This document shows positions 63,399 through 64,000 of a stretch of 64,000 nt of DNA, one piece after another (within the stretch, counting starts at the first letter, position 1; the number at the start of each line of letters is the position of its first letter). This DNA is from Algoriphagus boritolerans DSM 17298 = JCM 18970 (GTDB lineage: Bacteria > Bacteroidota > Bacteroidia > Cytophagales > Cyclobacteriaceae), in contig NZ_FNVR01000008.1 of the NCBI RefSeq assembly GCF_900108085.1, positions 62,001-126,000 on the forward strand. Direction: 5' to 3'. The notes beneath the pieces were generated by a model. The model was given only the letters and a program-made list of their open reading frames with translations. It had not been told where the DNA came from and searched no databases. The translations under genes were made by a program, and so were the position numbers.

Positions 63399-63812
63399 AT
63401 GAAGCACAAGCTTAACTTTGCTTGCCAGACCTCAGCGCTTTCGGAATTGAGGGCATTCCTACAAGGGGCAATGAGCGGCGTAAGCCTGTCAGAGATAGAA
63501 AAGCACCAAGTCACCCTTGCAGTGGAAGAGGTCTGCGCCAACCTGATTATTCATTCACATGGATGCAATCCTGAGGATTACATCCATTTGGAAATAAAAG
63601 ATTCCGCTCAAAAATTAGTTTTCGAAATTTCCGATCAAGGGAAAGCCTTTAATATCTTGACCTATGAAGCACCTGATCTGAAAAAAGTCATGGTGGAAAA
63701 GCGAAAAGGTGGCTTAGGCATTATTTTGGTAAAGAAAATTATGGATGAAATTGAATTTGAATCAGAAAATGGCACCAATACCTGCCGACTGATCAAATGG
63801 TTTCACTCCTAA
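63399..63812 (+). CDS. HATPase_c anti-sigma-type serine kinase (RsbW-like)
   Basis: This 137-residue protein has the GHKL ATPase N box (EEVCANLIIH), the DQGKAFN and GGLGIILVKKIMD motifs. RsbW-like kinases phosphorylate the STAS partner and bind an output protein. No sigma factor is next to it, so the output is unknown. Confidence 0.92.
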   Translation: MKHKLNFACQTSALSELRAFLQGAMSGVSLSEIEKHQVTLAVEEVCANLIIHSHGCNPEDYIHLEIKDSAQKLVFEISDQGKAFNILTYEAPDLKKVMVEKRKGGLGIILVKKIMDEIEFESENGTNTCRLIKWFHS

Positions 63813-63859
63813 TTTTGGTTAAATACCCGAAAAATAAGGGGTTCAACCCGAATTACTGA

Positions 63860-63867
63860 TAATTTTG
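63860..63867 (+). promoter_or_regulatory. Candidate -7 box before the last gene
   Basis: TAATTTTG is a perfect TAnnTTTG box 32 bases before the ATG at 63900; no TTG is seen at the right distance. Confidence 0.35.
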
Positions 63868-63899
63868 TAACATTGCATCTTACATTGGCATCTCTGTTC

Positions 63900-64000
63900 A
63901 TGAATCACCGAACCATTTCGGCACATATAGTCATTCTTCAGTTTTCCTGCATGCTTGCATGGTCTATAAGCGCGGTGGCACAGGATAGAGATCAGGCTCT
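63900..64000 (+). CDS. Start of an exported protein (truncated by window)
   Basis: ATG at 63900 opens a frame with a signal-like N-terminus (HIVILQFSCMLAWSISAVAQ) that is still open at the window end. Only 33 residues are visible, with a likely cleavage after VAQ, so function cannot be given. Confidence 0.6.
   Translation, partial: MNHRTISAHIVILQFSCMLAWSISAVAQDRDQA

Overview
The window comes from a member of the Bacteroidota, most likely a Cytophagales bacterium of the Cyclobacteriaceae/Algoriphagus type. This rests on a gliding/type IX secretion (T9SS) gene block (porP/sprF-like gene, gldK, gldL, gldM, gldN), a separate sprE/porW-like lipoprotein, a cargo protein with a C-terminal sorting domain, bacillithiol synthesis (bshA), an ATP synthase operon without beta and epsilon genes, TAnnTTTG-type promoter boxes and the near absence of Shine-Dalgarno sites. 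No rRNA, tRNA, prophage, transposase or CRISPR array was recognised.

Layout. 1-3.2 kb: the end of a TIM-barrel sugar isomerase and a coupled pair (T9SS cargo plus outer-membrane barrel). 3.3-12.7 kb, minus strand: metK and an assimilatory sulfate reduction block (Rrf2 regulator, DUF2061 protein, cysH, cysD, cysN, sulfite reductase with a HEPN-like C-terminus, cobA, precorrin-2 dehydrogenase) that takes sulfate through APS and sulfite to sulfide and makes the siroheme for the last step. 12.8-20.6 kb: a tandem array of three cassettes between rrf2 and htpG. 20.8-34.3 kb: mostly single housekeeping genes (NAD-binding protein, lipid hydroxylase, bshA, M24 peptidase, vapBC, purM, ceramidase, methyltransferase, acyl-CoA dehydrogenase, UbiA-like protein, SGNH hydrolase, baeRF-like protein). 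34.8-36.7 kb: an AT-rich two-gene HNH plus methyltransferase-HIT module. 36.9-43.0 kb: the ATP synthase operon. 43.1-49.9 kb: sprE/porW-like gene, PBP1A and uvrC. 50.0-59.2 kb: gldN-gldM-gldL-gldK, porP/sprF, hemD, DUF4271 and an Omp85 protein, all on minus. 59.3-64 kb: hemW, DUF721, a PP2C/STAS/HATPase partner-switching set and the start of an exported protein.

The most unusual region is 12.8-18.7 kb. Each cassette has one to three tiny exported cysteine-containing peptides followed by a six-bladed beta-propeller lipoprotein. The cassettes are separated by truncated copies of the 3' end of htpG, and at one junction by a truncated 5' end of rrf2. The flanking pieces are conserved while the cassette contents differ, which suggests that alternative alleles of one locus have been stacked side by side. 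The three cassette promoters share a TTGACTTTTTGA block and carry a G-tract of different length inside the spacer, so phase-variable expression is possible. Three of the peptides are tandem paralogues with a CP[ST]GDxxxC motif; one of them (18006-18173) is a 55-codon gene that is easy to miss.

Many spacers, including those inside the sulfate and ATP synthase operons, are filled with several families of imperfect, word-like short repeats.
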